Shown here: piece after piece, positions 5,633 through 13,789 of the stretch
Numbering within the stretch: position 1 is the stretch's first letter
Layout of the letters: every line of letters begins with the position of its first letter
Assembly: GCA_904501895.1 (NCBI GenBank)
Contig: CAJGCX010000031.1
Coordinates: forward strand, 1-15,456
DNA length: 15,456 nt
Direction of reading: 5' to 3'
Source: Clostridiaceae bacterium
Lineage (GTDB): Bacteria > Bacillota > Clostridia > Oscillospirales > Acutalibacteraceae
Notes under the pieces: model-generated
What the model was told of the DNA's origin: nothing
Databases searched by the model: none
The model's input: the letters and a program-made list of their open reading frames with translations, nothing else
Position numbers and translations under genes: made by a program

Positions 5633-6994
5633 TTACTTTTTAGCTTTTTCCTCATCCATTTTCTTAAGCAATTGTTCATAAGGCATCAGCATACCTTCAT
5701 TCATCCTATTACCCATTTTTGAAAGGATTTTTTCATTTGAAAGCAAAGCACCCAAAGCGTACATAAGGAGTGTTTTACCCTTGTTATTATGAGGGAAATC
5801 ATAAATTCCCTGCTTTTTATAGAATTTGTGGTCTGCCTTCATCATCCCACGCATCTGATAAATAAGGTCACGGAAAATCTTCATACCACCAACACCCCAG
5901 AAATTTGCAGGTGCTGTATGATGAGTATCAAGTGCAAAGTTAAGAGTCTTTGCAAGTGTGTCGATTTGAGTGTCAGTATCCTTTTCATCAGTTGCAACAA
6001 AGGCAAGGAAATTACCACCTGTTTCTGCACGTGCTTCAAGAATGTTACGAAGATTGATTTCCTTTGAATATTCACCTGAAACAAGGTAACCAACAGGCAT
6101 ACCAACAGTTAATGTACGGTGACCGTTACAGAAATTTCTGTCGTCATACATTTTAAAACGGACACCCATCGAATGGTCAGAAATATTAAAAGCATATACC
6201 ATTGCATCAGCTGTCTGAATATTTTCACGAAGGAATGTGTCAAAACCGTCCTTATAAACACATTTTTCACTTACAGCACAGCGCAAGCATCCGAGACATC
6301 CACCTGAAAATGGAAATTCTGAAATATTTACAACTCGTGTTTTATATGGAAAAACATTTCTGAAGCGTTCGATCATCTTTGAAAGATTTGAATCAGGATT
6401 GGTTTCATCAGTAAGAATAAGCACATCCTTATTATCCTTCTGATTTTCAATCTGCTGTGCAGATATGACAGCCACAGGTGAATAATTGCTTTCGTACTTT
6501 TCTGCTGAGGTATAAACCTCTTCTTTTACTGACCAAAGGAAACGGTCAAAGAATTTTTCAGCCTCTTCCCTGCCCTTTTCCTGCAACAAATCTTCCATAT
6601 CTGCTGAAAGACCACGGATAAATCGCATACCCATATCAAGAGAATTTTCCTCAATATATTTGTGGGCTGTTATATCGTAAAAGTGCTTTGATGTTGTAAT
6701 CTGTGTCACGTATTTGTCCTTAAGATTAACACCATTAGCCTTGCAAAGTTCAATAAAACGATGAAGCTGTGCAGGTGCTAAAAATGTGTAAACAGGATAT
6801 GAGAAAAGCACTGCGTCTGAATTTTCGAGCAATTCCTTTGCCTTAGTAAAATCCTTTTCAAGAGATTTTATCCTCTGTCCTGCGTGAAGAATTTCAAATT
6901 CGTGCTCAGGATATTTTTTCTCAAGATATAAGGTTGTCTGAAGAGTAACGCTGTATTTTCCCTTCGGACTACCGTTAATAACTGCTATTTTCAT
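5633..6994 (-). CDS. Tandem flavodoxin-fold NAD(P)H-dependent oxidoreductase / iron-sulfur-type flavoprotein
   Basis: The 453-residue product looks like two flavodoxin-like domains in one chain. Domain 1 (about 1-175) opens MKIAVINGSPKGKYS, the FMN phosphate-loop pattern of NADPH-dependent FMN reductases, with SYPVYTF as the next flavin-contact stretch. Domain 2 (about 188-370) has the strand DVLILTDETNPDSNLSK, then the cysteine motif GGCLGCLRC with a further Cys (Cys233, 236, 239 and 245), the spacing seen in iron-sulfur flavoproteins. The last 80 or so residues are charged, with a conserved-looking Trp/Gly stretch (NFWGVGGM). A soluble electron-transfer or reductase role is inferred; the substrate is not evident. 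AAAGGAAG lies 6 bases before the ATG. Its promoter is back to back with that of the phosphodiesterase-like operon. Confidence 0.85.
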   Translation of the reverse strand: MKIAVINGSPKGKYSVTLQTTLYLEKKYPEHEFEILHAGQRIKSLEKDFTKAKELLENSDAVLFSYPVYTFLAPAQLHRFIELCKANGVNLKDKYVTQITTSKHFYDITAHKYIEENSLDMGMRFIRGLSADMEDLLQEKGREEAEKFFDRFLWSVKEEVYTSAEKYESNYSPVAVISAQQIENQKDNKDVLILTDETNPDSNLSKMIERFRNVFPYKTRVVNISEFPFSGGCLGCLRCAVSEKCVYKDGFDTFLRENIQTADAMVYAFNISDHSMGVRFKMYDDRNFCNGHRTLTVGMPVGYLVSGEYSKEINLRNILEARAETGGNFLAFVATDEKDTDTQIDTLAKTLNFALDTHHTAPANFWGVGGMKIFRDLIYQMRGMMKADHKFYKKQGIYDFPHNNKGKTLLMYALGALLSNEKILSKMGNRMNEGMLMPYEQLLKKMDEEKAKK

Positions 6995-7024
6995 AGTAAT
7001 CTTCCTTTTTCATTTCTTTGCAAC

Positions 7025-7053
7025 ATTATATCACCAATTCTGTCATATTTCAA
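7025..7053 (-). promoter_or_regulatory. Promoter of the tandem flavoprotein gene
   Basis: On the minus strand TTGAAA (7048-7053), a 17-base spacer and TATAAT (7025-7030). Its -35 hexamer is only 6 bp from the -35 hexamer of the divergent promoter at 7060-7088. Confidence 0.72.
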
Positions 7054-7059
7054 TTAGTA

Positions 7060-7088
7060 TTGTAAAATGTGAAAATAAGTGATAGAAT
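7060..7088 (+). promoter_or_regulatory. Promoter of the phosphodiesterase-like operon
   Basis: TTGTAA (7060-7065), a 17-base spacer and TAGAAT (7083-7088) lie about 27 bases upstream of the start codon. The match is imperfect (four and five of six positions), so it is less certain than its divergent partner. Confidence 0.55.
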
Positions 7089-7115
7089 ACAATTAAATCG
7101 AAAGGAGAGGTTTTT

Positions 7116-8099
7116 ATGAAAAAGAAAGTTTTAAGTATCATTGCTGTGATTTTAGTAGTTGTTGGTGTTGCTCTTATTTTCACCGTTGCAATTCCAAAGA
7201 CACGCTATGCAAGTGATTCGACTGATACTGAAGAATTATTTAGAACTTACATAGATTTAGTAGGATATGAAAACACTATTGAAACTGCTATTCCGCAAAC
7301 TGAACTTTATAATATCGTAAAAGAACATTTTGAAGGTGAGCTTCCTGAAGGAAAAACTGAGAAGAAGGCAATTATTATTGGCTTTGACGGTTGTCGAGCT
7401 GATGTCTTATCTGAAATGCTTGATGAAAACAGTGCGATTTCATCAATGCTTCATGACGGTGCAACTATTAAGCTTGCATATTGTGGCGGTGTGAATTATC
7501 CTGAAAAGAATACACAGGACACTTCTACTGCTCCGGGTTGGTGCTCAGTTCTTACAGGTGTATGGGCTGACCAACACGGAATTACTGCAAACGGAATTAC
7601 AAAATCACTTGAATACAAAACTCTTCTTACAACTCTTGTTGAAGATGGAGTTATTGACAGTGCTTCATTTATTACAAAGTGGAAAGGTCATTTTGATAGA
7701 GAAAATGCTACATATAACGATGAAAAAGCATATTGTGAAGAGAATAATATAAATGTAGCATTTAACAGATGCAAAAATGATGAAGCATCAGTTGAATTCA
7801 CCTTAAATGAAATCAAAAAGAATGATTGTGCTGATTTCATTTTCACAATTTATGAGCCAACTGATTCAACAGGTCACAATTATGGCTTTACAATTAACAA
7901 TCCAAGATATGTAAAAGCATTCCAGACTGCTGATGAGTACGCATTGCAGACAATTGAAATGATTAAAGCAAGAGATACTTATGAAACAGAAGATTGGCTT
8001 ATAATCATCACATCTGACCATGGTGGTATCGGTACTGACCACGGTGGTAACAGTATTCAGGAAAGAATGACATTTATCGTATCAAATAAGGAATTTTAA
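7116..8099 (+). CDS. Membrane-anchored alkaline phosphatase-superfamily protein (type I phosphodiesterase/nucleotide pyrophosphatase-like)
   Basis: The 327-residue product has an N-terminal hydrophobic segment (about 5-26) that should anchor it with the catalytic domain outside. Metal-site motifs of the alkaline phosphatase superfamily appear in order: IIGFDGCRAD (Asp91), STAPGW with Thr138 the likely nucleophile and VLTG just after, DQHGI, EPTDSTGH (Asp250, His254), TSDHGG (Asp301, His302) and TDHGG (His309). This set of Asp/His residues fits a two-zinc phosphodiesterase; the substrate cannot be read from sequence. The chain is shorter than many nucleotide pyrophosphatases but the metal ligands appear complete. 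AAAGGAGAGG precedes the ATG at good spacing. The next gene starts two bases after its stop, so they form an operon. Confidence 0.88.
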   Translation: MKKKVLSIIAVILVVVGVALIFTVAIPKTRYASDSTDTEELFRTYIDLVGYENTIETAIPQTELYNIVKEHFEGELPEGKTEKKAIIIGFDGCRADVLSEMLDENSAISSMLHDGATIKLAYCGGVNYPEKNTQDTSTAPGWCSVLTGVWADQHGITANGITKSLEYKTLLTTLVEDGVIDSASFITKWKGHFDRENATYNDEKAYCEENNINVAFNRCKNDEASVEFTLNEIKKNDCADFIFTIYEPTDSTGHNYGFTINNPRYVKAFQTADEYALQTIEMIKARDTYETEDWLIIITSDHGGIGTDHGGNSIQERMTFIVSNKEF

Positions 8100-8101
8100 A
8101 T

Positions 8102-9058
8102 ATGAAAAATGTTACTTTTGAACAATTCAATAATGCTGAATTTAAGCTTTTTGACGGTAATCCTATATTAAAAAACCCCTTGGAAAGCTTTGTTATTGCT
8201 GACCCAAGTGTGTTGACTCCTGATGTGTCACACGATGGAAAATGGCACTTATTCTGTCACACATTTTTTGGTGTGTATAGATATGAAAGCACCGACGGAG
8301 TCAATTTTAAAAACACAGGTAAAATCGTCAACCGAGCAATGCGTCCCAATATAAATTATACTGACGGAAAATACTATCTCTTTTATGAGAGAACTCGTCC
8401 TGTAATTTTCAATCTCTTAAGCCTTGTGGGTGCTAAATGGATATCTAAAATATACTGTGTTGAGTCAACTGACCTTAAAAATTGGTCAGAACCATATCTT
8501 GTAATCGGTAAAACAAGAGATTATGAGGAGTGTAAATACGGAATTGCAATTTCAAATCCGTTTTTGATAAATATTGACAACAAGTACAGAATGTACTATT
8601 CCTGTGGGCAGACCTTTATTAAGGATTGTGGCTTCTGTGAGCCTACACACATAAGCTTTGCTGAAAGTAATGCTATCGCTAATGGCTATGTTTCAAGAGA
8701 AAATCCAATTATCAGTCCTGATAAAAATGTAGAATATCTCAACCTTTGTTCAGGATGCTTAAAGGTTTATAAGCTGAAGGATTGCTACATCGGACTTCAG
8801 AACGGACTTTTTGAGAAAAATGGAATAAGTCACTCTGCAATTATGCTTTTAAAATCTCAGGACGGTGTGAATTTTGAATTTGTAAAGCCATTTTTAATTC
8901 CTCAGCTTCAGGGTGGCAGTCATTGGATGGCACAATATGTTTATGCCTGTTGCCTTACATATTACGAGGGTAAGTTAAGACTTTATTTCAATGCAAGAAA
9001 TGTATCAAACAACCTTACAGGCAGAGAGTGTATAGGTATTTTCGAGGCAGAAATATAG
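8102..9058 (+). CDS. Glycosidase-like five-bladed beta-propeller protein (GH43/GH32-type fold)
   Basis: The 318-residue product has no signal peptide or membrane helix and is probably cytoplasmic. It shows repeated beta-propeller signatures: VIADPSVL (Asp34) near the N-terminus, GKWHLFCHT, YESTDGVNF, DGKYYLFYERTR, CVESTDLKNW, NKYRMYYSC and LLKSQDGVNF. The repeated pattern of a YYLFY-like strand followed by S-TDG/L-x-x-W is typical of GH43, GH32 and related glycosidases, in which an Asp near the N-terminus is catalytic. The family cannot be fixed by eye, and activity is an inference. Translation is probably coupled to the upstream phosphodiesterase-like gene: the ribosome binding site AAGGAA lies inside the upstream reading frame and the gap is two bases. 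The pairing suggests a shared glycan or phosphoglycan substrate. Confidence 0.75.
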   Translation: MKNVTFEQFNNAEFKLFDGNPILKNPLESFVIADPSVLTPDVSHDGKWHLFCHTFFGVYRYESTDGVNFKNTGKIVNRAMRPNINYTDGKYYLFYERTRPVIFNLLSLVGAKWISKIYCVESTDLKNWSEPYLVIGKTRDYEECKYGIAISNPFLINIDNKYRMYYSCGQTFIKDCGFCEPTHISFAESNAIANGYVSRENPIISPDKNVEYLNLCSGCLKVYKLKDCYIGLQNGLFEKNGISHSAIMLLKSQDGVNFEFVKPFLIPQLQGGSHWMAQYVYACCLTYYEGKLRLYFNARNVSNNLTGRECIGIFEAEI

Positions 9059-9069
9059 GCTTTTCTCTG

Positions 9070-9098
9070 TTGACTTAATATGTAAAATACCTTATAAT
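9070..9098 (+). promoter_or_regulatory. Sigma-A promoter of the UPF0291 gene
   Basis: TTGACT (9070-9075), a 17-base spacer and TATAAT (9093-9098) lie 31 bases before the ATG at 9130. No terminator hairpin for the upstream operon is seen in the short gap. Confidence 0.78.
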
Positions 9099-9129
9099 AA
9101 TTTTCATTAAAAACAAAGGAATGTATAAA

Positions 9130-9342
9130 ATGGAACAGAAAAAGATTGACAGAATAAATGAACTTGCAAAGAAAATGAAAACAGTAGGTCTTACCGAAGA
9201 GGAAAAGGCTGAGCAAGCTGTTCTTCGTCGTGAATACATCGACAGCTTTAAGCGTAGCCTTACCGGTCAGCTTGATAATATGTATATTGTTGATGAAAAA
9301 GGCAATAAAACAAAGGTTGAACGCAAGGGTAATAAGAAATAA
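9130..9342 (+). CDS. UPF0291 (DUF896/YnzC-like) small protein
   Basis: The 70-residue product matches the UPF0291 pattern across its length: KIDRINELAKK, GLTEEEKAEQ, LRREYIDSFKRSLTGQLDN and IVDEKGN. The family comprises small helical Firmicutes proteins; B. subtilis YnzC is the best known member and is associated there with the SOS region, but no biochemical activity is established to my knowledge. The ATG at 9130 is chosen because AAAGGA (9115-9120) is 9 bases upstream; an in-frame ATG at 9121 would directly abut that site. It has its own promoter and is followed by the terminator-like hairpin overlapping the topoisomerase promoter. No SOS-type operator was identified at the promoter by eye. 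Confidence 0.9.
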   Translation: MEQKKIDRINELAKKMKTVGLTEEEKAEQAVLRREYIDSFKRSLTGQLDNMYIVDEKGNKTKVERKGNKK

Positions 9343-9387
9343 TTTGCAATAAAATTGAATATGTTGGGGTATAAAAGCCTTAAAAAC

Positions 9388-9417
9388 TTGACTAAACCGC
9401 TAAATATAGTGTATAAT
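9388..9417 (+). promoter_or_regulatory. Promoter of the topoisomerase operon
   Basis: TTGACT (9388-9393), an 18-base spacer and TATAAT (9412-9417), about 43 bases upstream of the ParE-like start codon. Spacer, -10 hexamer and predicted start site all lie within a 15-bp inverted repeat (9393-9430). Confidence 0.8.
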
Positions 9418-9443
9418 ATTTAGTGGTTTATTTTTATTTTTTT
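9393..9443 (+). terminator. Terminator-like inverted repeat spanning the topoisomerase promoter
   Basis: TAAACCGCTAAATAT (9393-9407) pairs with ATATTTAGTGGTTTA (9416-9430) with one wobble, around an 8-base loop, and is followed by a T-rich tract to 9443. It could end the UPF0291 transcript, which has no other visible terminator. Because the -10 hexamer is inside it, it could also act as an operator or as a supercoil-sensitive structure at the promoter. Which role applies cannot be decided from sequence. Confidence 0.65.
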
Positions 9444-9460
9444 GGAAAAGGATGTAAGCT

Positions 9461-11449
9461 ATGGCAAAAAAAGCATCTTATGGTAACGAAAGTATTTCAC
9501 AATTAAAAGGCGCTGACCGTGTCCGTAAACGTCCTGCCGTTATTTTCGGTTCAGATGGTATTGAGGGCTGTGAGCACGCTGTTTTTGAAATCCTCTCTAA
9601 CTCTATTGACGAGGCAAGAGAAGGCTATGGTGACAAAATCGTTGTTACCCGTTATCTTGATAACTCAATTGAAATTCAGGACTTTGGTCGTGGACTTCCT
9701 GTTGACTACAACAAAAAGGAAGAAAGATACAACTGGGAACTTGTTTTCTGTGAGTTATATGCAGGTAGTAAATACAACACAAATGATGCAAACGGAAGCT
9801 ATGAGTACTCATTGGGTCTTAATGGCTTGGGTCTTTGTGCTACTCAGTACTCATCTGAATATATGGATGCAGAGGTGCATAAGGACGGCTTTAAGTACAA
9901 CCTTCACTTTGAAAAGGGTGAAATTGCAGGTGAAATGCAAAAAGAGCCTTATAACAAAAAGGATACAGGTACTCGCATCCGTTGGAAGCCTGACTTAAAG
10001 GTATTTACTGACATTAATATTCCTCTTGAATATTATCAGGAAACAATTAAGCGTCAGTCAGTTGTTAATCAGGGTATTAAATTTATTCTTAAAAATCAGA
10101 TTTCAGGTAATTCCTTTGAGACTTTTGAATACTGCTATGAAAACGGTATTACAGACTACGTAAAAGAGCTTGCAGACGGAAATGAAATGTCATCTGTTCA
10201 GTTCTGGTCAAGTGAAAAAGTTGGTCGTGACCGAGCTGATATGAAGGACTATAAGGTAAAGCTTACTGCTGCTGTCTGCTTCTCAAATAAGGTTCAGGCA
10301 AAGGAATATTATCACAACTCAAGTTTTCTTGAGCATGGTGGTGCACCTGAAAAGGCTTTCAGAAACGCCTTTGTTTATCAGATTGACAATTACCTTAAAA
10401 CAAACGGTAAGTACGTTAAGAGTGATGCTAAAGTTACATATCAGGACGTTGAGGACTGTTTGATTTTAGTTGTTTCCTCATTCTCAACACAGACTTCTTA
10501 TGAAAATCAGACTAAGAAGGCTATTACAAACAAATTTATTCAGGAGGCTATGACTGATTTCTTCCGTCAGCAGCTTGAAATATACTTCCTTGAAAATAAG
10601 CTTGATGCAGATAAGATTACAAATCAGGTACTTATCAATATGCGTTCAAGAATCAAGGCAGAAAGCACAAGAATCAATATTAAAAAGACATTACAGTCAA
10701 GCAACGACATGACAAGTCGTGTTGAAAAATTCGTTGACTGTCGTAGCCGTGATGTTAATGAACGAGAAATCTTCATAGTAGAGGGTGACTCTGCTCTTGG
10801 TGCTTGTAAGCAGGCACGTGACTCATCATTCCAGGCTATTATTCCTGTACGTGGTAAAATTCTTAACTGTCTTAAGAGCGAATATGATAAGATTTTTAAG
10901 AGTGATATTATTGTTGACCTTATAAAGGTGCTTGGTTGTGGTGTTGAGGTTACATCTAAAAAGAGTAAGGATGTTTCTTCATTTAACATTGATGACCTGA
11001 GATGGAATAAGGTTATTATCTGTACCGACGCCGACGTTGACGGCTTCCATATCAGAACACTTTTACTTACAATGATTCATCGTCTTATGCCTACAATCAT
11101 CCGTGAGGGCAAGGTATTTATTGCTGAATCACCTCTTTATGAAATCCGTAGTAAGGACCAGACATATTTCTGCTATACTGAAAAAGAAAAGGCAGATGTT
11201 TTAGCTGAAATCGGCAACGCAAAATATACCGTTCAGCGTTCAAAGGGTCTTGGTGAAAACGATGCTGATATGATGTGGCTTACAACAATGAATCCAAAAA
11301 CAAGACGACTTATTAAGGTTGAACCTGAAAATATAGAATCACTTATGAATGAAAAATTCGAATTGTTTATGGGTGACGATTTACAGGGCAGAAAAGACTT
11401 CATTGCAGAAAACGGTCATTTATATATAGATTTAGCAGATATTTCATAA
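9461..11449 (+). CDS. Type II topoisomerase ATPase/TOPRIM subunit (ParE/GyrB-like, divergent)
   Basis: The 662-residue product is the ATPase and metal-binding subunit of a type II topoisomerase. GHKL ATPase motifs: Glu43, Asn47 and Asp51 in EILSNSIDEA; DFGRG (Asp74); and the ATP lid GLNGLG (119-124). The transducer QTK loop is at 350-352. TOPRIM motifs: VEGDSALGACKQARD with Glu441, PVRGKILN, TDADVDGFH with Asp523/Asp525, and QRSKGLGE. Length fits ParE and Gram-positive GyrB. The usual RKRPGMYIGS is RKRPAVIFGS here, EGDSAGG is EGDSALG, and PLRGK is PVRGK, so it is a divergent paralogue rather than standard GyrB. AAAAGGA lies 8 bases upstream of the start. The ParC-like gene follows after 26 bases. 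All catalytic residues are present. Confidence 0.9.
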   Translation: MAKKASYGNESISQLKGADRVRKRPAVIFGSDGIEGCEHAVFEILSNSIDEAREGYGDKIVVTRYLDNSIEIQDFGRGLPVDYNKKEERYNWELVFCELYAGSKYNTNDANGSYEYSLGLNGLGLCATQYSSEYMDAEVHKDGFKYNLHFEKGEIAGEMQKEPYNKKDTGTRIRWKPDLKVFTDINIPLEYYQETIKRQSVVNQGIKFILKNQISGNSFETFEYCYENGITDYVKELADGNEMSSVQFWSSEKVGRDRADMKDYKVKLTAAVCFSNKVQAKEYYHNSSFLEHGGAPEKAFRNAFVYQIDNYLKTNGKYVKSDAKVTYQDVEDCLILVVSSFSTQTSYENQTKKAITNKFIQEAMTDFFRQQLEIYFLENKLDADKITNQVLINMRSRIKAESTRINIKKTLQSSNDMTSRVEKFVDCRSRDVNEREIFIVEGDSALGACKQARDSSFQAIIPVRGKILNCLKSEYDKIFKSDIIVDLIKVLGCGVEVTSKKSKDVSSFNIDDLRWNKVIICTDADVDGFHIRTLLLTMIHRLMPTIIREGKVFIAESPLYEIRSKDQTYFCYTEKEKADVLAEIGNAKYTVQRSKGLGENDADMMWLTTMNPKTRRLIKVEPENIESLMNEKFELFMGDDLQGRKDFIAENGHLYIDLADIS

Positions 11450-11475
11450 TCCGAATGCATTAAGGAGATAGAACT

Positions 11476-13716
11476 ATGGCTCGAAAAAAGAAACCGGTTG
11501 AAACTGAAATCACCGAAGAACAACTCAATGCCCATATTATTGGTGCAGGTGATGTTGTAACTCAGAATATAACAGAAACACTTGAAACAAACTTTATGCC
11601 TTATGCAATGAGTGTTATCGTTTCCCGTGCAATTCCTGAAATTGACGGCCTTAAGCCTTCTCACAGAAAGCTCCTTTATACAATGTATAAAATGGGACTT
11701 CTCAATGGCAGCAGAGTAAAATCTGCAAATATCGTCGGTCGTACAATGCAGTTAAACCCTCACGGTGATGCTGCTATTTACGAAACAATGGTGCGTCTTT
11801 CACGTGGTAATGAAAGCTTATTGCATCCTTATGTTGACTCAAAGGGTAACTTTGGTAAGGCATATTCAAAGAATATGGCTTTTGCTGCATCTCGATACAC
11901 AGAAGCAAAGCTTGAAGCAATTTCAGCAGAGCTTTTCAGAGATATTGATAAAGATACCGTAGATTTTGTTGATAACTATGATGCTACAATGCAGGAGCCT
12001 ACACTTTTGCCTGTAACATTCCCATCAATTCTTGTAAACTCAAACACAGGTATTGCTGTTGGTATGGCATCTTCAATCTGCTCATTCAATCTTCGTGAAA
12101 TCTGCGAAACAACAATCGGTCTTATTAAGGATAAGGATTTTGATATTACAGAAACTTTAAAAGCACCTGATTTTATCGGTGGCGGTAAAATCGTTTATGA
12201 CCAGAATCAGATAAACGAAATTTTCCGTACAGGTCGTGGCGGCTTTAAGGTAAGAGCAAAATATGAATACGATAAGGCTAACAACTGTATTGATATTACT
12301 GAAATTCCACCAACAACAACGGCAGAGGCAATTATCGATAAAGTTATCGAAAAGGTTAAGGCTAATGCTATCCGTGAAATCAGCGATATCCGTGACGAGA
12401 CAGATAAGAAGGGTCTTAAAATCACAATTGACTTAAAGCGTGGCACAGATGTTGAAAAGCTTATGCAGAAGCTTTATAAAATGACTACACTTGAGGATAC
12501 ATTCTCTTGTAACTTCAATGTGCTTATTGCAGGTGTGCCACAGGTGCTTGGTGTTGCAGAGCTTCTTACCGAGTGGATTGCATTCCGTACAGAATGTGTA
12601 AATCGTCGTGTTTATTTCGATTTAACAAAGGCAAAGGACAAGCTTCATCTCTTATTAGGTCTTCAGAAAATTCTTCTTGATATTGACAAGGCAATTAAAA
12701 TTGTCCGTGAAACTGAAGAAGAGGCAGAGGTTGTTCCAAACCTTATGATTGGCTTCGGTATTGATAAAATTCAGGCTGAATATGTGGCTGAAATCAAGCT
12801 TCGCCACCTTAACCGTGAATATATTCTTAAACGACTTCAGGATATTGATGACCTCAAAAATCAGATTGAGGATATGGAGGATATCCTTTCAAGCAAGGCA
12901 AGAGTTAAGAAGATTATCGTTAATGAGCTTAAGCAGATTATTGACAAGTACGGTAAGGACAGAAAAACTGAAATTATCTATGCTCAGGAAATTGAAGAAA
13001 TGGAGGATGTATTGGAGGAAATCCCTGATTATCCTGTTAATCTTTTCTTCACAAAGGAAGGCTATTTCAAAAAGATTACTCCTTTGTCACTTCGTATGAG
13101 TGGTGAGCATAAATTAAAGGAAAATGACGAAATCGTTGCAACCGTTGAAACAACAAACAGCGTTGAACTTCTTTTCTTTACTAATAAATGTCAGGTTTAT
13201 AAGTCAAGAGCCTCAGAATTTGATGATACAAAGGCAAGTGTACTTGGTGATTATGTTGCTACAAAGCTTCAGATGGAGCCTGATGAAACTGCCACATTTA
13301 TGGCTGTTGTGAAGGAATACAAGGGATATATGCTCTTCTTCTTCCAGAATGGTAAGGTTGCAAAGGTTGATATTTCTGCCTATGAAACAAAGACAAATCG
13401 TAAAAAGCTTATTAAAGCTTATTCAGATAAGAGTCCTCTTGTAAGTGCAGTTTATGTAACTGAGGATAAAGAGCTTGTTGTGAAATCATCTGCCGGCAGA
13501 TACTTACTCTTTAATTCAGGTGCAATTTCATCTAAGACTACAAAGGATAGTCAGGGTGTTGCTGTAATGAGCCTTAAAAAGGGTCACAGAGTTGAAGAGG
13601 TCACTGACCTTAAGGAAGGACAGTTTGCAAAGCCAAGCCGTTACAGAACAAAAAACCTCCCTGCAAACGGTGCAATACTCAGTGCAGAAGACCAGGGAGA
13701 ACAGTTAACATTTTAA
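11476..13716 (+). CDS. Type II topoisomerase DNA-cleavage subunit (ParC/GyrA-like, divergent)
   Basis: The 746-residue product is the breakage-reunion subunit partnering the ParE-like protein just upstream. The winged-helix region carries IDGLKPSHRKLLYTMY and NPHGDAAIYETMVR; the catalytic tyrosine is Tyr141 in AASRYTEAK, preceded by GNFGKAYSKN where canonical GyrA/ParC have a GNFGS-type loop. PSILVNSNTGIAVGMAS follows, then a charged coiled-coil region (about 370-500) and a C-terminal beta-rich domain (about 520-740). No GyrA-box (QRRGGKG) is visible, and total length is near ParC, so decatenation rather than supercoiling is inferred. At the quinolone-determining positions HGDAAIYE has Ala99 in place of the usual Ser. 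TAAGGAGA precedes the ATG. No terminator was found before the next gene. Confidence 0.9.
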   Translation: MARKKKPVETEITEEQLNAHIIGAGDVVTQNITETLETNFMPYAMSVIVSRAIPEIDGLKPSHRKLLYTMYKMGLLNGSRVKSANIVGRTMQLNPHGDAAIYETMVRLSRGNESLLHPYVDSKGNFGKAYSKNMAFAASRYTEAKLEAISAELFRDIDKDTVDFVDNYDATMQEPTLLPVTFPSILVNSNTGIAVGMASSICSFNLREICETTIGLIKDKDFDITETLKAPDFIGGGKIVYDQNQINEIFRTGRGGFKVRAKYEYDKANNCIDITEIPPTTTAEAIIDKVIEKVKANAIREISDIRDETDKKGLKITIDLKRGTDVEKLMQKLYKMTTLEDTFSCNFNVLIAGVPQVLGVAELLTEWIAFRTECVNRRVYFDLTKAKDKLHLLLGLQKILLDIDKAIKIVRETEEEAEVVPNLMIGFGIDKIQAEYVAEIKLRHLNREYILKRLQDIDDLKNQIEDMEDILSSKARVKKIIVNELKQIIDKYGKDRKTEIIYAQEIEEMEDVLEEIPDYPVNLFFTKEGYFKKITPLSLRMSGEHKLKENDEIVATVETTNSVELLFFTNKCQVYKSRASEFDDTKASVLGDYVATKLQMEPDETATFMAVVKEYKGYMLFFFQNGKVAKVDISAYETKTNRKKLIKAYSDKSPLVSAVYVTEDKELVVKSSAGRYLLFNSGAISSKTTKDSQGVAVMSLKKGHRVEEVTDLKEGQFAKPSRYRTKNLPANGAILSAEDQGEQLTF

Positions 13717-13789
13717 ACGCAAAGCGCAAAATGCAAAAATTCCGTCTGAATAAACTTTGTACACAAGAATGATTAAAGGGGTATGAAAA

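Noticed and set aside
13717..13789. Repeated GCAAA units after the ParC-like gene (ACGCAAAGCGCAAAATGCAAAA)
   Set aside because: Only three short imperfect units; too small to call a repeat, iteron or terminator.
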